Origin: Planctomycetaceae bacterium
GTDB taxonomy: Bacteria; Planctomycetota; Planctomycetia; Pirellulales; Pirellulaceae
Reading direction: 5' to 3'
DNA length: 6,091 bases
NCBI GenBank assembly: GCA_007129635.1
Contig: SKVE01000225.1
Span: 1 to 6,091 of the forward strand
The notes beneath the pieces were generated by a model. That model saw only the letters and a list, made by a program, of their open reading frames with translations, ran no database searches and had not been told where the DNA came from. Shown one piece after another: positions 1 to 6,091 of the stretch. Every line of letters starts with the position of its first letter. The first letter of the stretch is position 1. The position numbers and the translations under genes were made by a program.

Positions 1-780
1 AATCTGCTGGCGTTGAACGACGACTACGAAGACCCGGGGACGGGGCTGAACACCCACCACGCGGATTCCTATATCCTCGTGGAACTGCCATCCGATGGGA
101 ACTACTTCGTCCACATCGGCGATACGACGCACCAAGGTGGCGACGAATATGGGTACCGGTTGCGGATCAGCGAGCCGCAACCCGATTTCGAATTACGGGT
201 GGTACCTCCCAGCTTGGGAATACCCAGCAAGGGAACCCGTGGCATCAGCATTTACGCCATTCGTCGGGATGGCTTCGATGGCGATATCCATGTCCGTCTG
301 CGAAATCCTCCGAAGGGCATTTTCGGGTCCACCGCAACGCTGCGGGATGGACAGGAGATGGTGCGGATGGCCATCCGTACGCAACTGACGCATCTGGACA
401 GGCCGGTGCCTTTGACCATCGTGGGCCGAGCCCAGGTGGACGATCGCGAGATCGTTCGGACAGCGCTCGCGGCAGAAGATCGCATGCAAGCCTTTCTATG
501 GCGGCACCTGGTACCCGTCGATCAGTTCACCGTGCGCGTCTTCCATCCGTCCTACCGACCGCCTGGACGTCGCGAGATCACCCCGATCCCGGAAGAAGTC
601 CTGCAAGCCGCAGCGGCTGCGCAAAAGGAGCGCGAGGAAGCAGGAGAGCCGATTTTCACCAGGCAGCAGGTGATCCGGCGGTTACGAGAACTGAATGATT
701 TGTACGAGAACTACCTGCTGACCGAGGACTTTTACCATAGGAAGGCAGCGGAGTGCGAAGTCGCACCCGATGACGCGTAG
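1..780 (+). CDS. PPC-domain extracellular protein, C-terminal part (5' partial)
   Basis: The reading frame is open from base 1 to a TAG stop at 778-780, giving 259 visible residues. A TTG at 13 is in frame, but the coding signal continues upstream of it (NLLA before LNDDYEDP), so the true start lies outside the window. Residues about 1-57 are the end of a bacterial pre-peptidase C-terminal (PPC) beta-sandwich: the DSYILVELPSDGNYFVHIGD and EYGYRLRIS strands are typical. Residues about 60-180 look like an Ig-like beta-rich region (PDFELRVVPPS, then PLTIVGRAQVDDREIVRTA). The tail from about 190 is charged and helical, with an Ala/Glu-rich stretch (EEVLQAAAAAQKEREEAGE), and ends in LLTEDFYHRKAAECEVAPDDA. 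As I recall, similar endings are seen in planctomycete PPC proteins of unknown function. PPC domains are usually found on secreted proteins, so an extracytoplasmic location is inferred. No catalytic motif is visible. The last 49 bp overlap the end of the convergent minus-strand gene. Confidence 0.82.
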   Translation, partial: NLLALNDDYEDPGTGLNTHHADSYILVELPSDGNYFVHIGDTTHQGGDEYGYRLRISEPQPDFELRVVPPSLGIPSKGTRGISIYAIRRDGFDGDIHVRLRNPPKGIFGSTATLRDGQEMVRMAIRTQLTHLDRPVPLTIVGRAQVDDREIVRTALAAEDRMQAFLWRHLVPVDQFTVRVFHPSYRPPGRREITPIPEEVLQAAAAAQKEREEAGEPIFTRQQVIRRLRELNDLYENYLLTEDFYHRKAAECEVAPDDA

Positions 781-3515
781 AGCTCGAACAGATCGAAACG
801 CTCATCAGCCAAGGCCTCACCAGGTTGTCGCGGCCCGACCAAATCATCGTCCGGATTGACTTGTTGCAACCGCGGATGCGTCGCCAGATCGCGGAAATAG
901 CCGTCCCTGGCCCTTCGAACGAAATCCTGATCCGCTTGTGCCCGTCCTGGTGGAATGGTTTCCGTCGGCGCTTGCTGGTCCTGCGGACGATCGCTCGTCC
1001 ACCACACTCCGCCGGTCGATGCGACCGAGGGGGCCTCACCCTCGCCTTCTCCCACGCCCTGCGCAGCACCACCGCCGCCCGTCGCGTCGAACACCGAGGA
1101 GCCGTGATCCGAGGCGGGCGGAAAGTTCAACCGGTTGATGATGCTCAGCACATCCGCCGGCGAGACCACGCCGTCACCATTAACATCGAGGAACGGGGGC
1201 GGCGAATGCGCCGACGGATCCACGGTCAACTGGTCGACATTGGCGTTGATGTAATTGATCACCGATAACACGTCGTTGGGCGTTACGAAGCCCGTGTCCA
1301 ACACATCATGCCTGTCCACCGGATTCTGCCAAGCCGGAGCGCGTGCAGCGAAATCGACGCCATGGACCGTTTCACCATCCGCGATGGTGACCGTGTGAAC
1401 CTGAGCGACGCTGGGCGCCAACAGAGGCGGGGCTACTTGGACTCGATACGTGCCCGCCGGAAGTCCCGACAGTTGATAGGCACCATACCGATTGGTCGAG
1501 GTCTGCGTAGTGATTCCAGATCGCAGATGATCAAGCTGGATCTGCGTCGTCGAGTGCACATTCTCTGACGAATCGCCGTGCGGTTTGACCAAGACGTAAG
1601 CGATATCCGCCGTGGGTCGTTCGATCCGCATCGTTTCCGCGAAGCCGTAGTTCAGGGCTTGCGTCGTGAACCGCTGCAGCAGATTCCCGTCTGCATCGTA
1701 GGCCTCCATCCTCGCCGCCCCCGTGGCGGAAACGACGATCGCATCCAACTGGATGAAGGAGACCGGCGAGTCAAAATCGGCACGGAATTGCGAGTGGCGA
1801 TCCCAATCGATTTCCGGGGATGTCGACCAAGGCGTCTGGTAGTATCCGAAAACACGACTACCCGTCGAACTGGTCGCCGAATTCGCTGCGACGACGTCTT
1901 GAAAAGCACCGTAGACCAACGCGCGCAGCCTGATCCCCGGCTGGACGTCCTCCAGTCGCGTGTTGTGTACGTAGTCATCCGGTTCGACGTGCTCCACCAG
2001 ATTCAACGGTTGATCCGCATCATCGACCAAACGCACGGTCCAGCCTGAAATGGGACGTTCACCGTGATCGAATTGGCCATTGTCATCCACATCATCCCAA
2101 ACGAAACCGTTGATGCCCGGCCTTTCAACCGCAGCCAATTGTCCCGTGTGGGCAGTGAAAATAGGGGAAGTCACTCCCGTTCGATCATCGATCGTGCGGA
2201 TCTGGACCACATGCTGCCCAGATCCCGGCAAATCGATGCGCAGATCCAGATTCACCCGATGTGCGTCAAACGTGCCGGCCGTCTGCCAAGGCCCGTCATC
2301 CACCCGATACTCGGCGCGCCGAATTCGATTGATCGTGATGTCACTCTGTAAGCCCGACGAGTTCCGATTGGGCAACGTCTGCACGGCGGATTGGCCGACA
2401 AACCGGTAGACCTCGTTCCGCACGTCCAGGTATCCCGATCCGGTCAAGGAAAAAGGCACGTCCAGGACGTCGAAGATCCCGTTGCCGCTGGTGTCCTGCC
2501 ATCCGATCATTGCCAGCGTGGAAGGAGGGCTGGTGTTTCGCTCCCAGGCCCAGGTCAGCACCGGGCGGCCTTCGTCCTCTTGCCACTGGCCCCCTGTCAA
2601 TTGCACCAATTCCTGCCGCGTGTAATCCTTGGACATGATGGCGTCCGGCTGGATGGTCACGAATGCCGCAGTACCAACTGGGTTGTCCCTGACGGCGTTC
2701 AGGTTTTGCGTGTTGTAATAGCCTCGATGCGCGAAGTAGCTGCTGACCCCCGGATATTCGTCCAGCGCCCAGAACATGTGACCCGCCTCGTGAGCAAACG
2801 TGCTGGGCGGCCGACCGGCTGGCGACACGAAGAACCTGCCGCCCGCGTAGGCAAAGGCTCGGGTGAAGCCACCGGGTGCGAACATTCCATCCGCATCGTT
2901 TTCGTCATTGACCACGAACACGGTGAAGGCCCAGTCGGTCCCGTGGGCTAACCGCTGCTGATGATTAAAGGCACGGATATCCTGGTTGAAATTGCCCGTG
3001 GTGTCGTGACCGACCTGACGAAGAAAATCGTAGATCCAACCATGTTGAGCCATACCCGTCGTCGGATCGACGTACGAGGCAAAAAAAGTGGAAGGATTGG
3101 CGATCGGTTCCACATCCGTCTGGACCGGCGTGTCCGCATGAGTAAAGTCGAAATGGAATTGCAGGGGTGCGGTATTGGCAGGAAATTGAGTCGCCAGGGT
3201 GTCTTCCCACCAAAGGATGCCCTCGACCACCTTGTCTTTGGCAGCGGCGATGGTCTCTGGTCGCCAATCCTCTGAGTTGGGATTGACGGCCGAAATGTTC
3301 TCGCTGGATTCCATCAAGACCACGGTGACCAGCACGTCGCCCAGCATGAATTCCCCAGTATCCATCGGCATCGTACCAAACGGTACCGATGTCAACATTT
3401 GCCGCTCCTCCAGTCGCTCGACTCCCAATAACGAGCGCTTTGCCAATCGCTTCCCAGCCCGCCTACGCTGAGTACGGTTTGCATTTCGGAAGTTTTCGGT
3501 TCCTTTGGAGAACAT
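732..3515 (-). CDS. LEPR-XLL, metzincin-like, SdrD-B-like and dockerin-containing extracellular protein
   Basis: A complete 927-residue protein from ATG at 3515 to TAA at 732; GGCAGG directly abuts the ATG and is a weak ribosome site. Residues 1-43 are basic, lack a normal hydrophobic signal and contain GVERLEERQMLTS (31-43), a variant of the planctomycete LEPR-XLL leader. Residues about 55-300 form a predicted zinc protease domain: HEAGHMFWALDEY at 242-254 gives H242, E243, H246 and D252, and DAIMSKDY (M294) is a plausible metzincin Met-turn 48 residues later. DTSGNGIFDVLD (341-352) resembles a calcium loop. Residues about 395-455 look like an Ig-like sandwich. An SdrD-B-like domain starts at GINGFVWDDVDDNGQFDHGE (467-486) and resumes at NRYGAYQLSGLPAGTYRVQV (675-694). 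Between them, about 508-666, lies a jelly-roll-like insert. Two dockerin type I repeats fill 734-797; only the second has intact DxNxDG ligands. The tail is Gly/Glu-rich, then acidic. Likely secreted or surface-attached; protease activity is inferred from motifs only. Confidence 0.9.
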   Translation of the reverse strand: MFSKGTENFRNANRTQRRRAGKRLAKRSLLGVERLEERQMLTSVPFGTMPMDTGEFMLGDVLVTVVLMESSENISAVNPNSEDWRPETIAAAKDKVVEGILWWEDTLATQFPANTAPLQFHFDFTHADTPVQTDVEPIANPSTFFASYVDPTTGMAQHGWIYDFLRQVGHDTTGNFNQDIRAFNHQQRLAHGTDWAFTVFVVNDENDADGMFAPGGFTRAFAYAGGRFFVSPAGRPPSTFAHEAGHMFWALDEYPGVSSYFAHRGYYNTQNLNAVRDNPVGTAAFVTIQPDAIMSKDYTRQELVQLTGGQWQEDEGRPVLTWAWERNTSPPSTLAMIGWQDTSGNGIFDVLDVPFSLTGSGYLDVRNEVYRFVGQSAVQTLPNRNSSGLQSDITINRIRRAEYRVDDGPWQTAGTFDAHRVNLDLRIDLPGSGQHVVQIRTIDDRTGVTSPIFTAHTGQLAAVERPGINGFVWDDVDDNGQFDHGERPISGWTVRLVDDADQPLNLVEHVEPDDYVHNTRLEDVQPGIRLRALVYGAFQDVVAANSATSSTGSRVFGYYQTPWSTSPEIDWDRHSQFRADFDSPVSFIQLDAIVVSATGAARMEAYDADGNLLQRFTTQALNYGFAETMRIERPTADIAYVLVKPHGDSSENVHSTTQIQLDHLRSGITTQTSTNRYGAYQLSGLPAGTYRVQVAPPLLAPSVAQVHTVTIADGETVHGVDFAARAPAWQNPVDRHDVLDTGFVTPNDVLSVINYINANVDQLTVDPSAHSPPPFLDVNGDGVVSPADVLSIINRLNFPPASDHGSSVFDATGGGGAAQGVGEGEGEAPSVASTGGVWWTSDRPQDQQAPTETIPPGRAQADQDFVRRARDGYFRDLATHPRLQQVNPDDDLVGPRQPGEALADERFDLFELYASSGATSHSAAFLW

Positions 3516-3726
3516 CCTGCCACCGATCTTATGGAAAAGTCCAGAGTCCGATCAATCCTTTGATATTATCAGCATTGTCCAGGGGCGAATCTGACCATCG
3601 TGGCAGATGGTTTGATGACAACGGTCGTTTGGAATATCCGGAACCCGCGCACGAAACGACCTCGTCTGCTGATATGGACGATTCGCAGGGGCGAAAGTTC
3701 CCCCACGTCACACGCATGCCGGATGC
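3516..3726 (-). promoter_or_regulatory. Gap between hydrolase and metzincin-dockerin genes, probable 5' region of the latter
   Basis: This 211-bp gap lies after the hydrolase stop and before the ATG at 3515. On the minus strand the sequence GATAAT (complement of 3565-3570), about 50 nt upstream of the ATG, sits in the most AT-rich part and resembles a -10 element. No convincing -35 is found 16-18 nt before it. An inverted repeat ACCATC-6 nt-GATGGT occupies 3594-3611. A 10-bp direct repeat CAGGGGCGAA occurs at 3580-3589 and 3686-3695. A GGGG-8 nt-CCCC hairpin (3688-3703) about 25 nt after the hydrolase stop has no U-run, so it is at best a poor terminator. The gap also holds a 62-codon open frame on the minus strand (3529-3717) with no recognisable protein features. 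Regulatory function is inferred from position. Confidence 0.35.
3594..3611. repeat. Perfect 6-bp inverted repeat with 6-nt spacer
   Basis: ACCATC at 3594-3599 and GATGGT at 3606-3611 are exact reverse complements around the loop GTGGCA. The element lies 79-96 bp upstream of the ATG at 3515 and upstream of the GATAAT box. It could be an operator half-site pair or a short RNA hairpin; its length is also within what chance allows. Confidence 0.3.
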
Positions 3727-4347
3727 TTACTCGCCGCGAGATCTCAACAGATGCTGGATCTCGCAGATCACGAGCTGATGGACCCAGTCCGAGGCTTCGA
3801 TATTGAAGTGATGGAGCGTGGCAGCTTCCTGGATTTCCGGAAATTGACGGATGTCCACGTTGACCAACTGCGTGGCAGGATTGGTCGCGCGAATCGGTAC
3901 GCCGCGGAATACGCGAAACCAGGTCGGTGAGAAATTCGACTGATACAAATTCACGCAGCGGCGCACGTTCATGGGAACGTCCGAGGGATTGGTCGCGTCG
4001 ATCATGATCATCAAATCAACCGTCTGCCCCGAAGCACCCAATTGCTGCGCCAATCCCGGCAGCATGTCGCCGCCCAGACTGTGTCCGATCAAGACCAGCG
4101 GCCCATCCAATTCACCCCGCATGTACCGCTGGGCGATGTGTCGCGTCGCATGTGGCGACCAAGAAGTCGGGACGACCTGCACTTCCAGTTCGTGGCACGG
4201 CAGTTTTGTCGCCAGATCGTCCAAGCCCAGCGAGAAGACCGTCATCACGCCGCGCACCAGAAGGACCGTGCCGCGAGGCGGTCCCGCGTCGGCTCGGGCC
4301 GCAACCGTTCCGCTCAGCAGGATCAGCAACGCACCGCGAGGTACCAT
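3727..4347 (-). CDS. Exported alpha/beta-hydrolase (lipase/thioesterase-like)
   Basis: I place the start at ATG 4347, giving 206 residues, because MVPRGALLILLSGTVAARADA then reads as a clean signal peptide (basic residue, hydrophobic core, cleavage near residue 21). The frame also has an ATG at 4422, which would add 25 polar residues before this signal; neither start has a good Shine-Dalgarno. In the 206-residue numbering, TVLLVRG (27-33) is the first strand of an alpha/beta-hydrolase fold with the oxyanion region. The nucleophile elbow GHSLGG puts Ser at 90, MIDATNP gives Asp 117, and HHFNIEASDWVH gives His 179 or 180, a full Ser-Asp-His triad in the correct order. The order and spacing (VRGVMTVFSLGLDDL, then the HSLGG elbow, VNLYQS and HFNI) resemble small lipase/thioesterase-like proteins of unknown substrate. 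At about 206 residues it is near the lower size limit for the fold and has little room for a lid domain. Expected location is the periplasm or envelope. The neighbouring genes do not reveal its substrate. Confidence 0.85.
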   Translation of the reverse strand: MVPRGALLILLSGTVAARADAGPPRGTVLLVRGVMTVFSLGLDDLATKLPCHELEVQVVPTSWSPHATRHIAQRYMRGELDGPLVLIGHSLGGDMLPGLAQQLGASGQTVDLMIMIDATNPSDVPMNVRRCVNLYQSNFSPTWFRVFRGVPIRATNPATQLVNVDIRQFPEIQEAATLHHFNIEASDWVHQLVICEIQHLLRSRGE

Positions 4348-4618
4348 CGAGGGGAGAAATCCATGCCGGCTGCCTTTATGTAATGCGCAAACCGGATCTG
4401 ATCGCTGATCGGAACGTTGCATCGGTCAAGCTCGGAAAGGCAGGCGAGATAGTGAGACTGTTCCGACGGGTCGCACACCGCCAGTTATTGCGGGCAACGC
4501 CCTGTTTTTCCATCGGCCCGACCCAGAGGATGACTGCAGTGCTTTCATTCCAAATAGGAAGATGAGGGCTCGATCAACCAGCGTCTCTTTCCTCATCGTT
4601 TTCGTGGCCGGTCGGTGA
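4348..4618. other. Gap between HzsA-related gene and hydrolase gene
   Basis: This stretch separates two minus-strand genes and has no recognisable gene. A minus-strand TACATA (complement of 4377-4382) lies about 30 nt upstream of the hydrolase ATG at 4347 and could be a -10 element. If so, the alternative ATG at 4422 would lie upstream of the transcript, which favours the shorter hydrolase. A tandem 7-bp repeat CTGATCG x2 occupies 4398-4411. An inverted repeat is found just after the HzsA-related stop and is listed separately. None of these signals is strong. Confidence 0.3.
4561..4597 (-). terminator. Inverted repeat after HzsA-related gene, possible weak terminator
   Basis: GATGAGG (4561-4567) and CCTCATC (4591-4597) are exact 7-bp reverse complements with a 23-nt loop, lying 22-58 nt downstream of the minus-strand stop at 4619. 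On the minus strand the stem is followed by TTCCTATTTGG, which is only modestly U-rich. The long loop and poor U-tract make a standard intrinsic terminator doubtful. Confidence 0.2.
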
Positions 4619-6091
4619 TCACGGCCGCCCGAACAGGGTGATCGACTGGACGGTGCGCTGCCGCTCTTCCCGCTCGTCGGGCAGATGACCTTTGAACCAC
4701 GCTTTCGCGCGGTAGCGGAACTGGTCATCGCCGGTCGGCAACAATCGGGCGGGGTGGCGGGAGAGGGCCAGGGGTAACGGCTGATGGAAATCGGTGGTCG
4801 TATCGGGGGGCTCGTGGCAGCCGATGCACCCTTTGTTCTCGCCCGGTCGCACATACATCCACAGCAGTTGGTTGCCGACCACCTGTCGATCGCTGTCCAG
4901 CACCTGCAGATGCAGGAAGCGGTCCGCGGGCACTTCGACAGCGAAAGATCCGTCGGCGGCTAACGGCACGGTTCCCAGCACGCGACCGATCGCCCCGCCA
5001 TGGTTCTTCCAGGGCAACCCGCGATTGGTGTGCGTCTGGTGCCGAGCGACCTGCGGCAAGCCCTCGATGATTCGAACCAATCGCCCGCGTTCGCGAACGG
5101 CGTCCAACTGCGAGATGAATGCCGAACTGCAATACAGGGTGCCGGTGAACTGGCGTTGCCTCACACCCGATGATGTGGCGATGACTGGTGGAACGGGTCG
5201 AGGGTGCAGCGGCCGAGCACCGAAGTCGGCCACGTGCGGGTCGTTGTACACCAGCGTCAGGTCTCCCGACGCCATGTCCAGCAGGTAGATCCCCAGATCC
5301 ACGGTGTCGGTGGGCCGGCTGCCGCCGACCGCTTCGTAGGGTTTTTTGCCCGCCGCAACCAGCAGGGTACGGTCGTCCAGTGGGTAGGGCGAGGTGATGG
5401 CCCAGGTCAACTCGGGCCGGATGATCCTTTCGCCGCGCCGTCCCTCGGTCACGATCGGACCGGCCTGGGTGTTCATCACGTAACTGGCGGGACCGAAGGG
5501 TTGAGGCTGGGAGAGCCGCAACACGCGATGCCTCAAACCCGTCTCGCCCCAAGCCGTGTAGCCCCCGTCGATCTGGCTCCAGAACTCACGGCGTTCCGGA
5601 CCATACAACGTCGTGGTCCGCGTCCCGTCGGGCAAGGCGCTCAATAGGTTCCATTCGACCTTCAACCGCGCATAGAAGATCTCCAAGCGAGCGAATAGCA
5701 AATTGCCGTCCGGACCGATCACCGTATCGGCATCGCGACCCAAATTGAAGCCGATGAAGTGCATGTTGCTGCCATCCGGATCCATCACGGCCAACCCGGT
5801 ACAAGGATAGCCGTGGTATTCGTCTCGGGTTCCCAGCCGAGTGGTCGAAAAGACGATGCGGCCATCCGGCAGGTAGGCGGGACTGACATGGTGATACGGT
5901 CCCTGGGTGATCTGACGAAGCTGGCGGCCATCGACGTCGATTTCGTACAAGTGCCACCAGGGATCATGCTGCAGGCGGCGAGCAAACAGAACTCGACGAC
6001 CATCGTACGAGACATGGGCATCCGCTACATATCCGTCGGAGAAGTCCGTCAGCGGGACCACGATCGGGCTTGGGCCACGGATGTCTAAAAC
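4619..6091 (-). CDS. HzsA-related beta-propeller protein with one c-type haem motif (5' partial)
   Basis: The frame ends with TGA at 4619-4621 and stays open to the right edge, giving 490 visible residues. A GTG at 6061 is in frame, but upstream codons (VLDIRGPSPIV) run directly into the first propeller strand, so the gene probably starts outside the window. Numbering from that GTG, residues 8-150 are TolB-like propeller blades (DAHVSYDGRRVLFARR, LPDGRIVFSTTR, MDPDGSNM, GPDGNLLFARLE). More propeller follows (LTWAITSPYPLDDRTLLVAAG). Residues about 355-405 are a small beta domain (LGTVPLAADGSFAVEVPAD, then LLWMYVRPGENKGCIGC). It leads into the haem-binding CIGCH at 412-416 (bases 4814-4828). 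This order matches proteins annotated as related to the middle region of hydrazine synthase alpha. The protein ends 64 residues after the haem site (AKAWFKGHLPDEREERQRTVQ), so no second haem domain is present. It probably acts in the periplasm, where haem is attached. Substrate unknown; hydrazine synthesis is not implied. Confidence 0.92.
   Translation of the reverse strand, partial: VLDIRGPSPIVVPLTDFSDGYVADAHVSYDGRRVLFARRLQHDPWWHLYEIDVDGRQLRQITQGPYHHVSPAYLPDGRIVFSTTRLGTRDEYHGYPCTGLAVMDPDGSNMHFIGFNLGRDADTVIGPDGNLLFARLEIFYARLKVEWNLLSALPDGTRTTTLYGPERREFWSQIDGGYTAWGETGLRHRVLRLSQPQPFGPASYVMNTQAGPIVTEGRRGERIIRPELTWAITSPYPLDDRTLLVAAGKKPYEAVGGSRPTDTVDLGIYLLDMASGDLTLVYNDPHVADFGARPLHPRPVPPVIATSSGVRQRQFTGTLYCSSAFISQLDAVRERGRLVRIIEGLPQVARHQTHTNRGLPWKNHGGAIGRVLGTVPLAADGSFAVEVPADRFLHLQVLDSDRQVVGNQLLWMYVRPGENKGCIGCHEPPDTTTDFHQPLPLALSRHPARLLPTGDDQFRYRAKAWFKGHLPDEREERQRTVQSITLFGRP

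Noticed and set aside
656..1072. Minus-strand 138-codon frame over the ends of the two convergent genes
   Set aside because: It runs in a different frame through the dockerin protein's C-terminal coding region, and the Arg-rich product is typical of an off-frame reading.
1042..1075. Low-complexity Gly/Glu coding tract (GGGGAAQGVGEGEGE) as a microsatellite
   Set aside because: The DNA is not a regular tandem repeat; it is a flexible linker of the kind often seen near the end of such proteins.
2391..2951. Long plus-strand open frame of 186 codons opposite the metzincin-dockerin gene
   Set aside because: It lies wholly antisense to a gene with clear domains, its product shows no motif, and long antisense frames are expected in GC-rich coding DNA.
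3389..3778. Plus-strand 129-codon frame spanning the 3516-3726 gap
   Set aside because: It covers the start of one real gene and the end of another in antisense, and its product has no recognisable domain.
4492..4509. Plus-strand terminator-like GGGC-AAC-GCCC followed by TGTTTTT
   Set aside because: The stem is only 4 bp, and no plus-strand gene ends nearby; both flanking genes are on the minus strand.
4606..4626. GGCCG/CGGCC hairpin over the HzsA-related stop codon
   Set aside because: Only 5 bp with an 11-nt loop and no U-run; expected by chance at this GC content.
4814..4828. True hydrazine synthase alpha subunit (hzsA) as gene name
   Set aside because: Only one CxxCH, no Tyr at +4, no C-terminal haem domain and no partner genes in view; resemblance is at the level of the wider family.
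5204..5647. Plus-strand 147-codon frame opposite the HzsA-related gene
   Set aside because: Antisense shadow of a well-supported coding region, with no recognisable protein features.

Overview
The window looks like chromosomal DNA from a GC-rich member of the Planctomycetota, probably of the Pirellulales type. The evidence is protein architecture rather than a marker gene. One protein opens with the planctomycete LEPR-XLL-type leader and carries dockerin repeats. A second is an HzsA-related beta-propeller with a c-type haem motif. A third is the C-terminal part of a PPC-domain secreted protein of a kind common in this phylum. No tRNA, rRNA, CRISPR array, insertion sequence or integrase is visible.

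Layout from left to right. Bases 1-780 (+) are the 3' end of a PPC-domain protein whose start lies outside the window. Bases 732-3515 (-) encode a 927-residue multidomain extracellular protein: LEPR-XLL leader, metzincin-like protease domain with HEAGHMFWALDEY, beta-sandwich region, SdrD-B-like domain interrupted by a long insert, and two dockerin repeats. These two genes converge and overlap tail to tail by 49 bp. Bases 3516-3726 are a gap with a short inverted repeat, a 10-bp direct repeat and an AT-rich promoter-like stretch. Bases 3727-4347 (-) encode a small exported alpha/beta hydrolase with a GHSLGG elbow. Bases 4348-4618 are a second gap. Bases 4619-6091 (-) are the C-terminal 490 residues of an HzsA-related monohaem protein that runs off the right edge.

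The three minus-strand genes lie in the order HzsA-related protein, hydrolase, metzincin-dockerin protein. The gaps of 271 bp (or about 200 bp, depending on the hydrolase start) and 211 bp argue against a tight operon. All four products appear to act outside the cytoplasm: the hydrolase has a visible signal peptide, the haem protein needs periplasmic haem attachment, and the other two carry domains of secreted proteins. A shared pathway cannot be shown from sequence. The most unusual items are the metzincin-like site with Trp in place of the usual Gly, the interrupted SdrD-B-like domain, the HzsA-related protein without the tyrosine haem ligand of true hydrazine synthase, and the convergent coding overlap.
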